64,000 bases of DNA. It comes from JAPOKJ01 sp031421635 (GTDB lineage: Bacteria; Pseudomonadota; Gammaproteobacteria; Burkholderiales; Burkholderiaceae_E). The position numbers were made by a program, and so were the translations under genes. Shown here piece by piece: positions 34,294 through 43,217 of the stretch. The notes under the pieces are model-generated. The model searched no databases. It was not told the origin of the DNA and was given only the letters and a program-made list of their open reading frames with translations. How positions within the stretch are numbered: the stretch's first letter is position 1; each line of letters begins with the position of its first letter. The stretch covers positions 62,001 to 126,000 of the forward strand of contig JANOPA010000064.1 of assembly GCA_031421635.1 (NCBI GenBank). Direction: 5' to 3'.

Positions 34294-36600
34294 TTATATC
34301 GACGCGGGCACAGTAAAGGTGAAACATGCCCCACAGGGGGTCAAATTTTTGACTGAGATGCTGCCGCCGTGGCGCGCTACGACCAGGCGAACGAAGGCAA
34401 GGCCCAAGCCAGCTCCAATGGCGTCACTCGTTGGACTCATGGTCCCAGAGCCACGAACATAGGGTTCAAAGATCTTGTCTAGATCTTGGGCCAAAACGCC
34501 CGGCCCCTGATCGCTCACTTCGATACGCCAGTCGCTTGCTTCAGCAAAGATTGCAATCGAAATGCTTGCTCCGGCGGGGCTATATCTTAAGGCATTTTCA
34601 ACTAAATTGGCGAGCGCTCGTCGATAAAGGGTTTGGTCGACCTGCGCCCAAAACGGTCCCTCACCCTTTAGTTCGATGCGGATTTTTTGGGGCTCCGCTT
34701 TGAGCCAAAAGCTATCAACCACTTCGGTACAAAGTTCAAACATATCGGTATCGTCGCGACGTAAATCCTTATGCTCTGCGCGGGCCCATTGCACATAACT
34801 TTCGGCGAGATTCAATCCGCGCCTCGCTTCAAGCTCGATGGTTTGGACCCAAGCCTCGTGCTTGGCTTCACCCGCTTGCGTTAAGGCACTCAAAATGGTG
34901 ACCTGTGGGGAGCGAATGTCATGAGTCAGGAAGGCCAGCATTTGCTCGCGCTCGCGCTGCACCGCTTTAATTCGGGTAATGTCCACAAACTGCACCAGCC
35001 ACAATCTCCAAGGATCTCCAAGAGGCTTTGCTTCAATCAGCCATTCCCGGCCAAGCCGATCAGTCGCCTCAATTTGCTTCTCGGTTTTGAGTGGATCTGT
35101 GGTGAGCGCAGCAATGCCCGGCTGACCTTCGAAAAAGGAGCGCAACCATTGCACAGCGGAACCCTGTGGCTGGCTAGGTGATAGCTCATCGCGAGCGCGT
35201 GGTAAATCAGCAAAGGCCTCATAGGCGGTGGGATTGGCGAGACGAATTGAGCCGTCGACGTCAGCCACAAAGGCGGGATGAGGTAGCTTTTCGAGCACTG
35301 AGGATAAAAAGCGCTTTAATTGCATCAAGCGATCTGCTGCTCGGTCCAGTGCAGAAAGGTCTCTTGCAATGGGCTCCAAAGAGCGCGACTTGGGCTCAAA
35401 GCCACTTAACCAGGCCGGTTGGGCTGCCATGGCCTTCGATTGTCGACGCAAATTAGACACTGCGGCTTCAAGTCTTCGCCAACTCCAAAGCGGGTAGGCA
35501 GCCAGCGCCGCAGCCATGACCGCCGCAGGCGGAAGCCAGTAGCCCAGCGAGAGAACAAACCAACAAGCAACTACCCACAACATCACAAATGCAAGAGTAA
35601 TCAGAAGACCAGCTCGCGGGCTGGTCCCATAAAGCATGATCAAGAGGCCAGTGAGTCCTAGAACCGAAAAGAGCATTTCTTTGAAGATCGAAACTCTCCG
35701 AATAAGGTTCTTCTGATTCAAACCCGCGTAGGCGACCGCGTGTAATTGAACGCCGACGACCAATCCCGGCTGACCCAACAAACTACTTGAGTAACGATCC
35801 CCCAAACCTTCCGCATTGGCCCCTATCAACACCGCCTTTCCTTTAAATGCATCCTTAGGGAACTCCCCTCGTAAAACGGCACCATAGGAATAGCGCTGCA
35901 AAGGGCTTTTCAAAGGGAATAGCCAGGCAAAGCTGTGGCTTGGCCATGACTTCGAAACCATGGCTTCATTACGCTGCTGCTGGTTCACATTCGCCCACGC
36001 TTGGCGAGCGATGGGCAGGTCGGAAAACGGGTTAAGCGCAGATTCCTTGAAACGGAGAAGGCCCAATGCAAACGCCGGAAAGCCCGCTTCGTTAAGATAG
36101 AGACCGCGAACGTTACCGTCCGAATCAACCCTGAAATGAGGATGAGCAATACTGGCTTGAGCACCCAGTGTGATCACTGGATAGACTGGCCAAATACCAT
36201 TGTTCGACTCGACACTGCGACTCACCGGTAATTGCACCGGAATTTCTTCGAAACTGCGCGCCAATATTGGGTCATCGGGCGAAGGCTCACTGAGCAATAA
36301 GTCTAACCCCACGCTGAAAGCACCCTCGGCTTTCAGCTTGTTGATGAGGCTAGCATGTAATTTTCGGGGCCAGGGCCAGCGGCCGAGTTGCCCTAAGCTG
36401 GTTTCGTCAATTTCCACCAGGACAAGGTCTTTGGCTGGCTCGATCGCCACGAGACGCTTACCGAAATCAAACATCGCAAGGTCAAGTCTTGACAGCGTAC
36501 CTGAAGCTTCATCCAGAGGCCCTGCACCGAGGGCGAGCGCCCCGCTCAAGACTAGCAGGAGTAACCCCCACCATTCGAACGCCAAGCGTCGACTAGACAT
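34294..36600 (-). CDS. CHASE2-domain sensor histidine kinase
   Basis: A 768-aa membrane kinase. An N-terminal helix (WWGLLLLVLSGALALGAG) is followed by a periplasmic CHASE2 domain (about residues 40-290; LVEIDETSLGQLGRWPWPR is its landmark). Three transmembrane helices follow near residues 305-375, then a PAS-like domain (about 430-535), a HisKA domain with the H-box FLTHDIRSPQ, and an HATPase domain with NLVENALRYSP (N-box), DQGPGV and GAGLGLAFV (G-boxes). The signal sensed by CHASE2 is unknown. It is encoded after the response regulator and the LysM/FecR protein on the same strand, so it should act with that regulator. Confidence 0.9.
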   Translation of the reverse strand: MSSRRLAFEWWGLLLLVLSGALALGAGPLDEASGTLSRLDLAMFDFGKRLVAIEPAKDLVLVEIDETSLGQLGRWPWPRKLHASLINKLKAEGAFSVGLDLLLSEPSPDDPILARSFEEIPVQLPVSRSVESNNGIWPVYPVITLGAQASIAHPHFRVDSDGNVRGLYLNEAGFPAFALGLLRFKESALNPFSDLPIARQAWANVNQQQRNEAMVSKSWPSHSFAWLFPLKSPLQRYSYGAVLRGEFPKDAFKGKAVLIGANAEGLGDRYSSSLLGQPGLVVGVQLHAVAYAGLNQKNLIRRVSIFKEMLFSVLGLTGLLIMLYGTSPRAGLLITLAFVMLWVVACWFVLSLGYWLPPAAVMAAALAAYPLWSWRRLEAAVSNLRRQSKAMAAQPAWLSGFEPKSRSLEPIARDLSALDRAADRLMQLKRFLSSVLEKLPHPAFVADVDGSIRLANPTAYEAFADLPRARDELSPSQPQGSAVQWLRSFFEGQPGIAALTTDPLKTEKQIEATDRLGREWLIEAKPLGDPWRLWLVQFVDITRIKAVQREREQMLAFLTHDIRSPQVTILSALTQAGEAKHEAWVQTIELEARRGLNLAESYVQWARAEHKDLRRDDTDMFELCTEVVDSFWLKAEPQKIRIELKGEGPFWAQVDQTLYRRALANLVENALRYSPAGASISIAIFAEASDWRIEVSDQGPGVLAQDLDKIFEPYVRGSGTMSPTSDAIGAGLGLAFVRLVVARHGGSISVKNLTPCGACFTFTVPASI

Positions 36601-36664
36601 GAGTCGAATTCAAAAGTACGAAAGTAGGCAATGGCGCGCTGGACGCGACAGGCGTCGAAGTAGG

Positions 36665-38380
36665 TTAACGCGGAATTACAAGGAGACGGCCGCGTCCATC
36701 GCGGACCGGCTGACCCGATGCATCTCGCAGTAAAACCGGGATCTCAAGCGCCAGGACCGGGCTGAAAGGCCCTTTTGTGCCATTTACAAAGAGTTGGCGG
36801 ACACGCATTTGATATTGCCCAGGCGGAAGTGAATCAAGTTTCCAGCTTACACCCTTGATCTGCTCCGAACGCAACACGTCCGAAAAATTCACATCTCGAG
36901 CAAGCTGAGCCTCGAAATTTTGATCAGGCTTGCCGGACCATTCGAATAACACCGAATCTCCTTGCACCTGAGGCGTTACTCCACCCATAGCCGGGGCAAA
37001 TTCCATCTTTCGAGTATTCCCCCACGGACCTTGCTTCACTTCGTCGAGACTCGCTACCCGCCAGAAAAAGGTAATGACGTCGCTCGGCTGGGTTTTTGGG
37101 CCGAAGAAAAAGCGTGGACTCACCGCTCGCTCATCCGCAATGATGTATTTGAAACCTTCATCACCGGCCACCTGAATGCGGTAACGTTCGGCTTGCGCTA
37201 TGGGAGCCCAGCCCAGCATCGTGCGACCTCCAAAATTGACTCCGGCTGGCTCAGTCGCTACAACCGGGGGGGCGACAGGCCGAGCTGCAATGTTGAGCGC
37301 AAAATAGGCGTCGAAACCAGCAACACCGGAAGATCCTACCGCTCGAACTTTAAAATAATGCGGGCCATCGCGCTCACTACGTACGACCGCCTTAGTTTCG
37401 GGCTGTAGAGCACTTGAAACCAAGGTACCAAAGCCTGGATCAGTCGCCAATTCAAGCAAATATTTTTGCGCACCGGCGACGGCTTCAAACTCAATTTCTC
37501 CCTCAACAACCTCAAGCTTAGGGTCGGAGATTAATTTTCCCGAAGCGGGCAAAAGCTTTTCGGTGGGCCCAAGACTGCCCGCTTTATTGACGGCCACTCC
37601 GAAACCACCGGGCAAAGGGCGACGTTCAGATGCCCCGGCCCACTCAATCGAACCGTCGAGAATCTCAGCAACACTCTTGTCTTCTTCAGAACCAACTCGA
37701 AACGAAGTACCTCTCACAGAAGCCGTGGCCTTGGGGGTAACAACCTCAATATTTCTACCCGGTGTGGGCGCCTTGCCCAGCCGGCTAGACTCGCTCTGAA
37801 GCTCGACCCCGCCTTGCTCGAGAGTCAAGCGCGCGTCGATGGCTTCTGACCCATGGTAGCCACGCAGGCGGTCAATGCGTACCTTGCTGCCCGGCGGAAT
37901 TCGAACCGTGCTCCCGTCCGGTAGCCGTAAAACGACGACGGCATTTGCACCGGTCTCAATAACCTCGGCCTCAGAGAGAGAATATCCAACTTGCAGCGCA
38001 CCCGTAGCGGTTTTCGCAGGCCCTTCGACCGACTGCACGGCGGCCTTGGTCAGCATGGGTTTGCGCCATGCCCGCGGAACAAAAACCTTGAAGCCTATCG
38101 GAACGGCCATTGGATTACTCAGGCCGTTGAGTTTGGCCAGAGAGCGCCAATCGTGAGGATAAGCTAACTCGCGATGAGCTAGATCGATCAGGGTGTCACC
38201 CGAATATATTTCGACCAGCAAGTCCCCTGGGACAATCGACGGAGATCGAGCACGATTCGACCTAGGCGAGTCTTGAGCCCGTGGCTCGACCATCAGCGCA
38301 GAGAGCGTGATGAAAACTGCCAGCGAAAGTGTCGCGGCAGTCGTTAACTTCAAATTACGCGGGCTGTTCGACCGTAACAT
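36665..38380 (-). CDS. LysM- and FecR-domain periplasmic protein
   Basis: A 571-aa exported protein from ATG 38380 (ATG 38398 adds six residues); both starts overlap the response-regulator gene. A signal peptide is followed by a LysM domain (about residues 50-105: IYSGDTLIDLAHRELAY, VPIGFKVFVP) and a FecR-like domain (about 120-255: LPDGSTVRIPPGSKV, ATASVRGTSFRVG). Fibronectin-III-like repeats fill about 285-550. LysM should hold it on peptidoglycan. FecR domains of this stand-alone type are often encoded near CHASE2 sensors, so it may present a signal to the CHASE2 domain of the neighbouring kinase (inference). Confidence 0.82.
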   Translation of the reverse strand: MLRSNSPRNLKLTTAATLSLAVFITLSALMVEPRAQDSPRSNRARSPSIVPGDLLVEIYSGDTLIDLAHRELAYPHDWRSLAKLNGLSNPMAVPIGFKVFVPRAWRKPMLTKAAVQSVEGPAKTATGALQVGYSLSEAEVIETGANAVVVLRLPDGSTVRIPPGSKVRIDRLRGYHGSEAIDARLTLEQGGVELQSESSRLGKAPTPGRNIEVVTPKATASVRGTSFRVGSEEDKSVAEILDGSIEWAGASERRPLPGGFGVAVNKAGSLGPTEKLLPASGKLISDPKLEVVEGEIEFEAVAGAQKYLLELATDPGFGTLVSSALQPETKAVVRSERDGPHYFKVRAVGSSGVAGFDAYFALNIAARPVAPPVVATEPAGVNFGGRTMLGWAPIAQAERYRIQVAGDEGFKYIIADERAVSPRFFFGPKTQPSDVITFFWRVASLDEVKQGPWGNTRKMEFAPAMGGVTPQVQGDSVLFEWSGKPDQNFEAQLARDVNFSDVLRSEQIKGVSWKLDSLPPGQYQMRVRQLFVNGTKGPFSPVLALEIPVLLRDASGQPVRDGRGRLLVIPR

Positions 38381-39074
38381 GCTCAAGACGGTAACCATAG
38401 CTGTAAACAGGTGCTAACAAGTAGCCAGCCTCAGGGCGCAACCGGAGCTTGGTACGAACTCGCGACACATGGGTGTCCATGGTGCGAGAGGGAACTTCAC
38501 TTCCACGACCCCAAACGGCTTCGCGAATGTGACTACGAGACAAAGGCTTGCCCACGTTTCTTAGGAAAATCAAGGCCAAGTTAAATTCTTTATGAGTCAA
38601 CTCAATTTCTTGATTGGCTTCGACGAGCGAATCATCCGTCAAAATCATCCCCTTCACGTCGAACTTGAAACGATCAAATTCGAAATAGCGAGACTCTGCA
38701 GCACCAGGATTGGCACGCCGTAACACGGCCATGATTCTCGCCACCAACTCTTTGCCACGCAGGGGCTTCACCAAATAATCGTCAGCGCCGGTATCAAGTG
38801 CCCGGACCACATCTTCTTCAGCATCACGAGCCGTCACGAACAACACCGGCAGCGTATTTCCGCTGGCGCGCATTTTGGCAAGCACCTCGGGGCCACTCAT
38901 TTCCGGAAGCCCCCAATCGAGAATCGCCAAATCGAAGCTTTCACGCTCTAGAGCGAAGAAAAATTCCTTGGGTGTTCCGAAAGGTTTCACCATCATTCCC
39001 GCCTCTTCCAATTGCAGCATCGCCGCTTGGCGCTGGGTAAGATCGTCTTCTACAAATGCAATGCGTGCGATCAT
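38355..39074 (-). CDS. OmpR/PhoB-family response regulator
   Basis: A 239-aa regulator. The receiver domain starts IARIAFVEDD, has the phosphoacceptor Asp in LAILDWGLPEMSG and the conserved KPLRGKELV. The C-terminal winged helix carries ELTHKEFNLALIFLRNVGKPLSR and SRVRTKL. ATG 39074 is the homologous start; the frame is open further upstream. It is the first gene of regulator, LysM/FecR protein, kinase, with an overlap of 26 bp or more to the next gene. A 14-bp palindrome lies 31 bp upstream and may be an operator. Confidence 0.92.
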   Translation of the reverse strand: MIARIAFVEDDLTQRQAAMLQLEEAGMMVKPFGTPKEFFFALERESFDLAILDWGLPEMSGPEVLAKMRASGNTLPVLFVTARDAEEDVVRALDTGADDYLVKPLRGKELVARIMAVLRRANPGAAESRYFEFDRFKFDVKGMILTDDSLVEANQEIELTHKEFNLALIFLRNVGKPLSRSHIREAVWGRGSEVPSRTMDTHVSRVRTKLRLRPEAGYLLAPVYSYGYRLEHVTVEQPA

Positions 39075-39104
39075 ATTGGGCCATTCACAAGGGTTGAAGA
39101 GAGT

Positions 39105-39118
39105 GCGGATTAATCCGC
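39105..39118. promoter_or_regulatory. 14-bp perfect palindrome upstream of the response-regulator gene
   Basis: GCGGATTAATCCGC is fully self-complementary and lies 31 bp before the ATG at 39074. It could be an operator for autoregulation or a hairpin in the leader. Confidence 0.4.
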
Positions 39119-39319
39119 CGGAATGTACCACCTAGGCCAAACTTCGTGGCGCGCATAATACGGGAAAACGACCTGCCGAGACTATATTTAACTCTTAAGA
39201 CACAATTTTCCCATCATTTGGAGGGTTGCGTGCACAAAGTAGGTGTGGCAGAGCATTGCGTTGGCGCTTTCATCCCAGTCAATGGTCAAATATTTTAACA
39301 ATCCGTTTCAATTAGACTG

Positions 39320-39341
39320 TTCGGCACCGTTCGATGCCGAA
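39320..39341 (-). terminator. 3' hairpin after ilvA
   Basis: A perfect 7-bp inverted repeat TTCGGCA/TGCCGAA with an 8-nt loop begins 8 bp after the ilvA stop on the minus strand. No strong T-run follows, so it may be a weak terminator or an mRNA-stabilising stem. Confidence 0.45.
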
Positions 39342-39348
39342 TTGCATC

Positions 39349-40863
39349 CTAGGCCGACAGAAACATCTTGTACGCCGGATGCTGGCTCTCGTCAATATAG
39401 GGATAGTCCAAGTCCGCCAAGAAGTCTGCAAGCTTTGACTTTTCTTCTGTCGGTACCTGTAAACCGACCAAAATCCGGCCGTAATCTGCGCCATGGTTAC
39501 GATAATGGAATAAGGAAATGTTCCAGGAGGGGCTCATGCGGGTCAGAAAGCGCATCAAGGCACCGGGACGCTCCGGAAACTGAAACCGATAAAGTACTTC
39601 ATCTTTAGCCAAAGGTGAGCACCCACCTACAAGGTGGCGTACATGTAGCTTCGCGAGTTCATCATCGGTCAAATCAAGGGTGGCAAAACCCGCTTTAGTG
39701 AACGCCTTGGCAATCTTCGCCGCCTCCGAACCCTTTGAAATCTGAAGACCCACAAAAACATGGGCTAATTTGGCGTCGTTGATGCGGTAGTTGAATTCGG
39801 TGACGTTACGAGGCCCGACCAATTCGCAAAAACGCCGGAAACTACCCCGCTGTTCAGGAATCGTCACCGCGAAGACCGCTTCTCTTTGCTCGCCAATCTC
39901 GGCACGCTCAGACACAAAACGCAACCGATCGAAGTTCATATTGGCGCCACAGGCAATCGCCACTAAAGTTTGGCCCTTGATTCCAGTGCGTTCGACATAG
40001 AGCTTGGCGCCCGCAATTGCCAAGGCGCCAGAGGGCTCCAAAATAGAGCGGGTGTCCTGAAAAACATCCTTAATCGCGGCACAAGCGGCGTCCGTATCGA
40101 CGAGAAGAATGTCGTCGACGTACTTCTTGGTCAGTCGAAAAGTCTCCACCCCTACTTTCTTGACGGCAGTGCCATCGGCGAAGAGCCCAACGTCCTTGAG
40201 CTCAATGCGCCGCCCGGCCTTGACAGAACGAGCCATCGCATCGGAATCCACGGTTTGCACACCGATGATCTTAATTTCTGGGCGCACTTGTTTCACAAAT
40301 GCAGCAATACCCGAAATCAGCCCACCCCCCCCAATCGCCACGAAAATTGCATGGATCGGCGCCTGATGCTGACGCAAAATCTCCATGCCAATGGTGCCCT
40401 GTCCGGCAATGACGTCCGGATCGTCAAAGGGATGCACGAAACTTAAGTCCTGCTGTTCTTGCAGGGTGAGGGCCAAGGCATAAGCGTCGCTATACGACTC
40501 ACCGTGCAGCACCACCTCGGCCCCGCGAGCCTTGACGGCATCGACTTTCACCCTTGGAGTAGTGACGGGCATGACAATCACTGCTCGGCATTTCATTCTT
40601 TGCGCGGCCAGCGCCACCCCTTGCGCGTGATTGCCTGCTGAAGCCGCGATTACGCCTTTGGCGCGTTGAGCTTCCGTGAGCTGAGCCATCTTGTTGTAAG
40701 CTCCACGCAGCTTGAAGGAAAACACCTGCTGCAAATCTTCGCGCTTGAAATAAATATCATTTTTCAGGCGCGCAGAAAGTAAGGGTGCGCGTTCCAAAGG
40801 CGTTTCTTGCGCCACCTCATAGACTTTTGCATTGAGGATTTTCTTTAGATAGTCGATAGCCAT
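39349..40863 (-). CDS. ilvA: Threonine ammonia-lyase, biosynthetic
   Basis: A 504-aa PLP enzyme converting threonine to 2-oxobutanoate for isoleucine synthesis. The PLP Lys is in FSFKLRGAYNKM, the phosphate-binding loop is AIGGGGLISG, and ASAGNHAQGVAL is present. The C-terminal third has two ACT-like regulatory domains (about residues 330-500: PERPGALMRFL, SLFHYRNHGADYGRILVGLQ), the form subject to isoleucine feedback. Single gene, minus strand. Confidence 0.96.
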   Translation of the reverse strand: MAIDYLKKILNAKVYEVAQETPLERAPLLSARLKNDIYFKREDLQQVFSFKLRGAYNKMAQLTEAQRAKGVIAASAGNHAQGVALAAQRMKCRAVIVMPVTTPRVKVDAVKARGAEVVLHGESYSDAYALALTLQEQQDLSFVHPFDDPDVIAGQGTIGMEILRQHQAPIHAIFVAIGGGGLISGIAAFVKQVRPEIKIIGVQTVDSDAMARSVKAGRRIELKDVGLFADGTAVKKVGVETFRLTKKYVDDILLVDTDAACAAIKDVFQDTRSILEPSGALAIAGAKLYVERTGIKGQTLVAIACGANMNFDRLRFVSERAEIGEQREAVFAVTIPEQRGSFRRFCELVGPRNVTEFNYRINDAKLAHVFVGLQISKGSEAAKIAKAFTKAGFATLDLTDDELAKLHVRHLVGGCSPLAKDEVLYRFQFPERPGALMRFLTRMSPSWNISLFHYRNHGADYGRILVGLQVPTEEKSKLADFLADLDYPYIDESQHPAYKMFLSA

Positions 40864-40899
40864 GTCAAGATTCTAGCTGTCGCAGGACTTACCCCATTC

Positions 40900-41403
40900 A
40901 TGGAAGAACTCTTAGCCCAACTCATCGATTGGTTTGCACTCCCTAAGAACGGCTTGAGTTCGGTCTTTGTGGTCGCTCTAATCTCCGCCACATTGTTGCC
41001 ACTAGGCTCCGAGCCCGCAGTATTTGGTTACGTCAAACTCAACCCCGAGCAGTTATGGATCGCCATTATCGTGGCGTCAATCGGCAACACCCTAGGCGGA
41101 GCGATTAACTATTGGATGGGCTATGGCGCCAAGGAAGCGGTGGCGAAAGATAAGCAGACCCGCTATTTCACTTGGTTTGAAAAGCTCGGGCCCAAAGCCT
41201 TGTTCTTTTCCTTTTTACCCGTGGTCGGGGATCCAATGTGCGCCGTGGCGGGATGGCTTAAGTTGCGTTTTTGGACCTGTGTGGCCTGGATAGCACTAGG
41301 ACGAGTGGTCCGCTACAGCGTAATGACCAGTATTTTGATGTGGGTGCCGAATCAGTGGTGGAAAGCTCTGTTCGGCCCCTTTGGGAAAATGTTTGGTCTA
41401 TGA
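40900..41403 (+). CDS. YqaA-family membrane protein
   Basis: A 167-aa integral membrane protein of the YqaA branch of the SNARE-associated/DedA superfamily (VTT domain). Landmarks are SATLLPLGSEPAVFGYV, ASIGNTLGGAINYWMGYGA and FSFLPVVGDPMCAVAGWL. Four to five membrane helices are expected. Relatives act in lipid or membrane homeostasis, but no reaction is certain. It is divergent from ilvA with only 36 bp between the start codons. Confidence 0.88.
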   Translation: MEELLAQLIDWFALPKNGLSSVFVVALISATLLPLGSEPAVFGYVKLNPEQLWIAIIVASIGNTLGGAINYWMGYGAKEAVAKDKQTRYFTWFEKLGPKALFFSFLPVVGDPMCAVAGWLKLRFWTCVAWIALGRVVRYSVMTSILMWVPNQWWKALFGPFGKMFGL

Positions 41404-41570
41404 ACCCGCCAGGGCCTGCGCCTAACTGAACAGGGCTTAGTGACATTCCCGCACCACTTGCAAAGTGTTACAAACACCTAGGGAAACCCCAAGGTTATGC
41501 ACACTGAACTCGCGAGACTAAATTCGTAACCGATCAGCCCTCGGCAGCCACCGACCGATAAGGATTATCA
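41404..41570 (+). other. Promoter region of the DUF2330 gene
   Basis: No gene is seen in these 167 bp. An AAGGA ribosome-binding site lies just before ATG 41571. I see no clear terminator after the YqaA-type gene and no convincing -35/-10 pair. Confidence 0.35.
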
Positions 41571-43202
41571 ATGCGAACACTCGCCTGCGCCATATTCACA
41601 AGCAAGACTTCCTCGTGCATCTCCGCAGCTAGCGCCACCGCTCTCGTTGTCGGGCTTCTCGCCAGCTTACCAGTGCAAGCTTTCTGCGGATTCTTCGCCG
41701 GCAAGGCCGATGCCTCGCTCTTCAACGAAGCCAGCAAGGTGATTATGGCTCGCGACGGCAACCGTACCGTGCTATCCCTACTGAACGATTACAAGGGCCC
41801 GCTTAAAGAATTTGCACTGATTATTCCGACGCCCGTAGCACTAAAGCAGGGCCAGGTTCGTATTGCTGAAAAACTCAGTTTCGAACGTATCGATGCTTAT
41901 TCCAGCCCCAGGCTCGCTGAATACTTTGATAACGACCCGTGTACGTTTAACTTCCAGTGGGGCGAGGATTTGCAGCGCCGAGGGCCCTCGGCTCCAATGC
42001 CGACTGTAGCGCCAGCCGCCAGAGCGATGTCTGCGGAGCGCTCAAAGGCTTTAGGTGTCACGGTTGAAGCCAAGTACACCCTCGAGGAATATGACATCGT
42101 CAGCCTCTCCGCCAAACAGTCGGGGGGCCTAGAAACTTGGTTGCGAGAGAACGGCTACAAAATTCCCAAGGGCGCAAGCGCGGCGTTCAGGCCCTATATC
42201 AACCAGGGAATGAAGTTTTTTGTCGCCAAGGTTAATCTCAAAGAGCAGGATAAAACGGGCTATACCTATTTGCGACCTTTGCAGTTTGCTTTTGAAAGCG
42301 AGAAATTCATGCTGCCGATTCGTCTCGGCATGATCAACGCCGCCCCCGACAAACCGCAGGACCTGATCATCTATATGTTGACTCGAAATGGCAGGGTTGA
42401 AAGTAGCAATTACCGCACCATCAAACTGCCCGCCAACCTGAATCTCCCGCCCTTCATCAAGCCTAGATTTGCCGATTTTTATAAGGCGATGTTTGAGAAT
42501 GCCGCAACCAAGGAAGACTATCGCGTTGTATTTACTGAATACTTCTGGGACATGTCATGGTGCGACCCCTGTGCCGGCAACCCTTTGAGTCCACAAGAGC
42601 TTCGAAATGCCGGCGTGTTTTGGGTCAATGGCAATGCCGATGAAGGCTTTTCGCAAATGCTCGGAAACCCACCCTCAACCTCTACCTCTACCTCTACCAC
42701 TACCCCTACCCCGCCAAGACCAGTCATGCCAAGGCCTATGCCGAGCGGCGATGCCCGCCCCGCGATGGTGACTCGTATGCACGTGCGCTACACCGCCACG
42801 AGCTTCCCGCAGGACCTAATGTTCACCCAGACACAAGACCGGCAAAACTGGCAAACCCGTTATGTGATCCAAAACCCCTATGCGGGCTCGACTGAGCAAT
42901 GCACAGCCAAACTCACTGGGAATAGTTGCGACACGTATTGCTCTAGCCGAGTGAAAGCGTTGGTGGGCGATCATAGCAACTGGCAAACGAGCTCTGGCCA
43001 GTTTAGCGGGCGCAGTCGGGAAGCCTTGCAGAGCGAGTGCGCGGTCGCCTGCGGCAATGCAAAACGTTTTACTCTAGATCGCGTGCAGCGCTACTACGGT
43101 AACGAATTACCGGAACGCCTGGACAATGAAAAGCAGACTCTGAGCCGTCTGACCGGATGGGGCTTGGCGGAGATCGAATCAATGCGCAGCACCACCCGCT
43201 AA
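41571..43202 (+). CDS. DUF2330-domain exported protein
   Basis: A 543-aa protein with an N-terminal signal sequence (LVVGLLASLPVQA) followed by CGFFAGKADASLFNEASKV, the typical start of the DUF2330 family, whose function is unknown. IIPTPVALKQGQVRI and MLPIRLGMINA are further family landmarks. Near residues 368-385 a Ser/Thr/Pro linker is encoded by a (CCTCTA)-type hexanucleotide repeat. The C-terminal part is Cys-rich (CTAKLTGNSCDTYCSS, CAVACG) and looks extracytoplasmic with disulfides. It lies 15 bp before the RnfD-like gene, so the two are probably co-expressed. Confidence 0.8.
   Translation: MRTLACAIFTSKTSSCISAASATALVVGLLASLPVQAFCGFFAGKADASLFNEASKVIMARDGNRTVLSLLNDYKGPLKEFALIIPTPVALKQGQVRIAEKLSFERIDAYSSPRLAEYFDNDPCTFNFQWGEDLQRRGPSAPMPTVAPAARAMSAERSKALGVTVEAKYTLEEYDIVSLSAKQSGGLETWLRENGYKIPKGASAAFRPYINQGMKFFVAKVNLKEQDKTGYTYLRPLQFAFESEKFMLPIRLGMINAAPDKPQDLIIYMLTRNGRVESSNYRTIKLPANLNLPPFIKPRFADFYKAMFENAATKEDYRVVFTEYFWDMSWCDPCAGNPLSPQELRNAGVFWVNGNADEGFSQMLGNPPSTSTSTSTTTPTPPRPVMPRPMPSGDARPAMVTRMHVRYTATSFPQDLMFTQTQDRQNWQTRYVIQNPYAGSTEQCTAKLTGNSCDTYCSSRVKALVGDHSNWQTSSGQFSGRSREALQSECAVACGNAKRFTLDRVQRYYGNELPERLDNEKQTLSRLTGWGLAEIESMRSTTR
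42670..42712 (+). repeat. Imperfect hexanucleotide repeat in the DUF2330 gene
   Basis: Consecutive ACCTCT-type units (about seven, degenerating to ACCACT and ACCCCT) encode a Thr/Ser/Pro linker. Copy changes would keep the frame and only alter linker length. Confidence 0.6.
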
Positions 43203-43217
43203 GGTACCAAGAGGCCT

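Larger units (their letters stand above)
39075..39348. other. Intergenic region between the response regulator and ilvA
   Basis: No gene is seen in these 274 bp. It contains the palindrome GCGGATTAATCCGC at 39105-39118, an AT-rich stretch near 39180-39200 that could hold the promoter of the response-regulator operon (-), and the ilvA 3' hairpin at 39320-39341. Confidence 0.5.
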
